From NCBI GenBank assembly GCA_001897035.1, contig MKRS01000561.1, positions 1 to 6,673 on the forward strand: a stretch of DNA of 6,673 bases, written 5' to 3'. The notes under the pieces are model-generated. The model searched no databases and had not been told where the DNA came from. It saw only the letters and a program-made list of their open reading frames with translations. Below are positions 6,401-6,673 of the stretch, in pieces. The translations under genes were made by a program, and so were the position numbers. The stretch is from Bacteroidales bacterium 45-6 (lineage in GTDB: Bacteria > Bacteroidota > Bacteroidia > Bacteroidales > Dysgonomonadaceae). The number at the start of each line of letters is the position of its first letter. The stretch's first letter is position 1.

Positions 6401-6504
6401 CGGCAACTCCGCAAGATGCATCTAACATTGTGAACAACGTGGCAAATGCTCCAGGCAATACCTTCCACCTGCCGTCTTATTCGGGGTTGAAAGCGAAGCT
6501 GTAA
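370..6504 (+). CDS. Giant secreted mosaic protein: two seven-repeat propellers, Ig/PKD-like stalk, dockerin-like tail (2044 aa)
   Basis: This is an intact 2044-residue exported protein of roughly 200 kDa, rich in Thr, Ser, Asn and Gly. Domain order by residue: signal peptide 1-21; seven blade repeats 28-432 (Trp-Gln/Lys-Lys starts, T-D-G-G-Y core, VKL ends); PKD-like unit 435-532; seven RCC1 repeats 541-887 (each with LWxWG); Ig-like domain about 891-998; PKD-like units 1003-1230, 1231-1317, 1318-1548 and 1549-1785, of which the first, third and fourth carry a nested four-cysteine insert; C-terminal beta domain 1790-1953; paired dockerin-like loops 1954-2044. No catalytic motif is visible. 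An adhesion or surface-binding role is inferred from the architecture. The start is fixed by an upstream in-frame stop and a good signal peptide. The upstream gene shares its C-terminus. I see no clear type IX secretion C-terminal domain of the usual KxxK-ending kind, so the conserved tail may serve for sorting or anchoring. No specific gene name is recognised. Confidence 0.95.
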   Translation: MKKLQTYLQFFLLLIVVGAYAQTPAIGWQKTLGGSNYEEGEFIIQTSDGGYAIAGYTQSTDGDISGNHGGYDAFVVKLNAAGAIEWKKTYGGTGDDRVNSFVQTADGGYIMGGHTTSTDGDAVGSGYHGGTGNDAWVVKINAAGNIIWQKAYGGTQNEYINSIIATSDGGYILGCYTYSTDGYVSGNHGDADIWIVKINSSGTIVWQKALGGTDTEWISVYSIVQTSDGGYLLAGSTYSTDGDVTGNHGDRDIWLVKLDATGNISWKKTIGGTSDDKAFSIAPTSDGNYILSGQTFSSDGDVTGNHSSGDIWILKLTATGNIIWQKALGSSTNDWAWQTVTANDGGYIIAGTSSSNDGDVTGFHGDHDFWMVKLDATGNLIWQKSLGGSGYEEAYSLVATTDGGCVVTGATRSNDGDVIGNHGGGDTWVVKLSPATVNTVPNQIVCTGNTSSAINFSSPTPVSGVTITGYSWTNDNTSIGLAANGTGNIPAFTATNNGTTTVMATIVVSPIYTYGATTYTGSPITFTIMVNPAGSCSSSYCFKDVSAGGNHSAGIRTDGTLWTWGYNLYGQLGNGNNSTSTTPVKISNYTWKQISTGTYFTLAIRDDGTLWAWGVNSNGQLGNGTTNNSNIPVQIGAGYTWKQVAAGSSHSLAIRDDGTLWAWGYNVYSQLGTGNTTDSSIPVKVGTATNWSQIAAGNYHSIGIQSDGSLWVWGSNAYGQMGNSSTGTNLTVPTKIGTGSTWKQVTAGSDHNLAIKADGTLWTWGRNDFGQLGNGNAINSSSFVQVAGSWSSVSSRNFHNTAIKADGTLWTWGYNLYGALGNGNNSNSNIPVQVGTDIDWVRTSSGVYHSLGIKKGGALWTWGYNRYGQLGNGSITNTNIPVLIQSGCPTVFVSTGSGYLSSFASCSGSASATQTFTVSALNLSNVLTITAPAGFEVSKTSNSGFAGTVTLSPVSGNVASTTIYIRQAASASGLVSGNVSVQSTDAITQTLAVNGEATVAGNMNAVTSQTICNGGGATTAVKFSSPFTNNNAITYNWVNNNTAIGLAASGTGDIPSFTATNSGTAPVTSTVTVTPYFGPLYNGPAIPASPTLNYAGLLVTYSNVSINGGGNSATVSSGATVSISYNVNPNGNNLDCSGCFYQRYIGIGSTNTIIDCEAYGIRSYDPQSRNLNFTAPTVPGIYYITQGGSLSFSCAGSFNFPNTYSDAIGVIVVAPLCPGAPQTFTYTVNPMPKVNAVNDLVVCAGSPTTVNFSGTTGTTYNFTNSNAAIGLAASGSGNLSFTTTNTTTAPITATITVTPVIGPCAGTPITFKITVNPSVVMTAINNQFVCNGATVPAISLSSTTTTTGNDAITYTWTNSNTAIGLAASGTGNIPSFTATNNSTAPVTSTITVTPAYRSRPLYSGQAIPTTRILNYQGLSVTYSNISINGGGTAVTVSPGATVGISYSVSPNASNLACSSCFYQRYIGIGSTNTSIECINYYFYDSQNINRSFTAPTVPGTYYITQTGSLDSDCHTVDFPNTYSDAIAVIVVAPFCSGTPQTFTYTVNPTATVNTVANQTVCNNATVPTMTFSSPTTTIGNDIITYSWTNNNAAIGLATSGTGNIPSFKAINNNGSPVTATVTVTPNYRSQPVYSGQTIPSPVTQIYSDRPFTYSNVSINGGGNSATVSPGATVNISYRVLLENVPDEGAIYCPLCSFQSSIGVGSTNTIIGCKNWNFFGQSQSFNTSFTAPSAPGVYYLTQVGSLEVVCPSNINFPNTYSDAIAVIVVGTICSGTPKTFTYTVNPAGSCTVFAKVKALLKGPLSGTTMSTTLNTANLIPLTQPYSGAPWNYAGTSTESVTAIPANVTDWVLVELRDATTPATVVATRAAFILSDGNIVDVDGVSPVEFTDIAAGNYHIAVKHRNHLAIRTATAQALGGSASGATLYDFTTAQTQANGTNPMVQSGTVYAMWSGDVNADGNVYNTASPQDASQVVNGVANKTGNTFHLPSYGGYKNVYNILDVNMDGNVFNTATPQDASNIVNNVANAPGNTFHLPSYSGLKAKL
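451..1665 (+). repeat. Seven-repeat DGG-type beta-propeller
   Basis: Seven repeats of 58-62 residues begin at Trp 28, 86, 148, 206, 266, 324 and 382, and the last ends near residue 432. Each reads roughly as W-Q/K-K, GG, a core near T-S-D-G-G-Y-I-x-x-G, the loop D-G-D-V-x-G-N-H-G, then D-x-W-x-V-K-L. Seven such units suggest one closed seven-bladed propeller, presumably exposed at the cell surface. The loop histidine is kept in all seven repeats (His 68, 128, 188, 248, 306, 364, 422). Repeat 2 has about four extra residues in that loop. Blade number and closure are inferred from repeat count, not from a structure. Confidence 0.85.
1672..1965 (+). other. PKD-like unit 1, linking the two propellers
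   Basis: Residues 435-532 match the Bacteroidota PKD-like pattern: VCTG near the start (Cys 446), a YSWTN strand, IGLAANGTGNIPAFTATN in the middle, and TFTIMVNP at the end. The cysteine normally found before the last strand is replaced (YTGSP instead of C-G-P), so the disulfide inferred for the later units cannot form here. It is followed by the linker NPAGSC, which reappears after the last PKD-like unit (residues 1784-1789). It probably serves as a rigid spacer. Confidence 0.75.
1990..3030 (+). repeat. Seven RCC1 repeats forming a second beta-propeller
   Basis: Residues 541-887 hold seven repeats of 48-51 residues. Each has the RCC1 pattern A-G-x-x-H-S-x-x-I-x-x-D-G-T-L-W-x-W-G followed by N-x-x-G-Q-L-G-N-G. 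The LWxWG motifs start at residues 561, 610, 660, 710, 761, 809 and 859. Seven is the number of blades in classical RCC1 propellers, so a closed domain is likely. Repeat 7 is the most diverged at its turn (K-K-G-G-A replaces x-D-G-T). Several repeats share long DNA blocks around the GATGGTACACTTTGGAC region, pointing to recent expansion or gene conversion. In bacteria RCC1 repeats often occur in secreted binding proteins; the ligand here is unknown. Confidence 0.92.
3040..3363 (+). other. Ig-like beta-sandwich domain
   Basis: Residues about 891-998 read as a single all-beta domain. Marker segments are TFTVSALNLSN, ITAPAGFEVS, a GTVTLSP strand, TTIYIRQAASASG and ending strands through LAVNGEAT. 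This pattern recurs in large secreted Bacteroidota proteins, where it sits among other stalk domains. It separates the RCC1 propeller from the PKD-like array. The assignment rests on recalled sequence pattern only. Confidence 0.65.
3595..4017 (+). other. Nested four-cysteine insert, copy 1
   Basis: Residues 1076-1216 interrupt a PKD-like unit between its TVTP strand and its final C-P-G-A-P strand. The insert contains VTYSNVSINGGG, SGATVSISYNV, a CxxC pair (Cys 1136 and 1139) followed by FYQRYIGIGSTNT, then Cys 1156, FTAPTVPGIYYIT, Cys 1194 and FPNTYSDAI with a hydrophobic IVV end strand. The pattern suggests a small disulfide-stabilised beta domain. I do not know a named family for it. Confidence 0.75.
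4552..4971 (+). other. Nested four-cysteine insert, copy 2
   Basis: Residues 1395-1534 hold the second copy, with Cys 1457, 1460, 1477 and 1513 in the same CxxC-x16-C-x35-C arrangement. The segment CFYQRYIGIGSTNT is identical in protein to copy 1. The surrounding DNA, 4745-4788, matches 3782-3825 with one silent mismatch in 44 bases. The host PKD-like cysteines 1330 and 1535 flank it. Confidence 0.75.
5245..5682 (+). other. Nested four-cysteine insert, copy 3 (most diverged)
   Basis: Residues 1626-1771 hold the third copy. Cys 1692, 1695, 1712 and 1749 keep the CxxC-x16-C-x36-C spacing, although the intervening sequence has changed (CPLCSFQSSIGVGSTNT). It has a few extra residues before the CxxC pair (LLENVPDEGAIY). 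Conservation of the cysteines and of FTAP-PG-YYLT while neighbouring residues vary supports a folded domain under selection. Confidence 0.72.
5737..6228 (+). other. Conserved C-terminal beta domain preceding the dockerin-like tail
   Basis: Residues about 1790-1953 begin with VFAKVKALLKGPLSG and include NLIPLTQPYSGAPWNY, ESVTAIPANVTDWVLVELRD, an AAFILSDGNIVDVDG hairpin, the motif KHRNHLAI (1901-1908), and a run to YAMWSGD. The combination V-D-W-V-L-V-E-L-R-D followed by H-R-N-H-L-A recurs, as far as I recall, near the C-termini of many large Bacteroidota exported proteins, usually directly before D-x-N-x-D-G loops. Its role is not established; surface sorting or anchoring is an inference from that position. 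Confidence 0.65.
6229..6501 (+). other. Paired dockerin-like calcium loops with expanded spacing
   Basis: Two homologous units start at DVNADG (residues 1954-1959) and DVNMDG (2001-2006), 47 residues apart. Each continues as N-V-Y/F-N-T-A-S/T-P-Q-D-A-S, then a short helix-like stretch V-V/I-N-x-V-A-N, and ends in GNTFHLPSY. D, N and D at loop positions 1, 3 and 5 fit EF-hand or dockerin calcium ligation. The last acidic ligand, at position 12 in classical dockerins, is moved to position 16 by about four extra residues. The same loop is present in the upstream gene's tail. No cohesin is in the window. Confidence 0.7.
6358..6504 (+). repeat. Direct repeat, copy 2 (paralogous gene tail)
   Basis: This is the counterpart of 2-148, with 8 mismatches in 147 bases up to and including the stop codon. 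Similarity decays through 6505-6544 beyond the stop. The repeat distance of 6356 bp is essentially one whole gene plus spacer, as expected for tandem paralogues. Confidence 0.93.
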
Positions 6505-6527
6505 ATGAAGGATGAACGCAATAGAGA

Positions 6528-6556
6528 GTTACACAATAAAGCCATATTATTGTAAC
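6528..6556 (+). other. Weak hairpin in the 3' untranslated region
   Basis: GTTAC (6528-6532) and AATAA (6535-6539) can pair with TTATT (6547-6551) and GTAAC (6552-6556), leaving a two-base bulge and a seven-base loop. It lies 24 bases after the stop codon. The stem is A/T-rich and no T-run follows, so it is a poor intrinsic terminator. The octamer TGTAACGT at its end recurs at 6567-6574. Confidence 0.35.
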
Positions 6557-6615
6557 GTGAGTTGGGTGTAACGTCAATGGATTTTTAAATATAATTTATT
6601 GTAAATAAGATATGT

Positions 6616-6658
6616 ATCTGACTTGTTGTCGTTTGTGTGACTCCGAATGGAGTCAGAT
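6616..6658. other. Overlapping inverted repeats with two exclusive pairings
   Basis: TGACTCC (6638-6644) and GGAGTCA (6649-6655) form a perfect seven-pair hairpin with a four-base GAAT loop. The right arm also belongs to AGTCAGAT (6651-6658), which is perfectly complementary to ATCTGACT (6616-6623). Only one of these stems can form at a time. There is no T-run after either, so a simple terminator is doubtful; a palindromic intergenic repeat is another possibility. The rest of 6505-6673 contains no supported gene. Confidence 0.45.
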
Positions 6659-6673
6659 GTTTGTAGAAAAATC

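Noticed and set aside
6528..6556. Intrinsic terminator after the large gene
   Set aside because: The stem is A/T-rich and bulged, and no T-run follows it, so it is listed only as a weak hairpin.
6505..6673. Start of another gene at the right end
   Set aside because: Both strands are broken by stops or lack a plausible start and domain signal. Nothing beyond inverted repeats can be supported.

Overview
The window looks like an accessory surface-protein locus of a Bacteroidota bacterium, probably of the Chitinophagales/Saprospirales/Sphingobacteriales type. That placement is an inference from four things: the repeat families in the main protein (DGG-type propeller blades, RCC1 blades and Bacteroidota-style PKD-like units), an A/T-rich start region without a Shine-Dalgarno sequence, moderate GC content, and no metabolic genes. 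Everything that can be supported as coding is on the + strand.

Layout: (1) positions 1-148 are the last 48 codons of an upstream gene. Its C-terminus is almost identical to the C-terminus of the main gene. (2) Positions 149-369 are a spacer. It starts with remnants of a shared 3' untranslated region (149-180), then carries a 134-bp element with terminal inverted repeats (197-330, MITE-like or IS-derived), then an A/T-rich leader. (3) Positions 370-6504 are a single intact gene for a 2044-residue secreted mosaic protein. In order it has a signal peptide, a seven-repeat propeller, one PKD-like unit, a seven-repeat RCC1 propeller, an Ig-like domain, four further PKD-like units, a conserved C-terminal beta domain, and a pair of dockerin-like calcium loops at the extreme C-terminus. 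Three of the four later PKD-like units carry a four-cysteine insert of about 140 residues. (4) Positions 6505-6673 are non-coding and contain short inverted repeats, with no convincing gene.

The two genes appear to be tandem paralogues that share at least their C-terminal tail. The simplest reading is a pair of large exported, probably cell-surface, repeat proteins. The two propellers would act as binding platforms, the Ig/PKD-like units as a stalk, and the common tail as a sorting, anchoring or docking tag. No enzymatic domain is recognisable. The most unusual features are the triplicated four-cysteine insert, the His/Asp-bearing loop in every blade of the first propeller, the expanded dockerin-like loop, and the TIR element between the paralogues.
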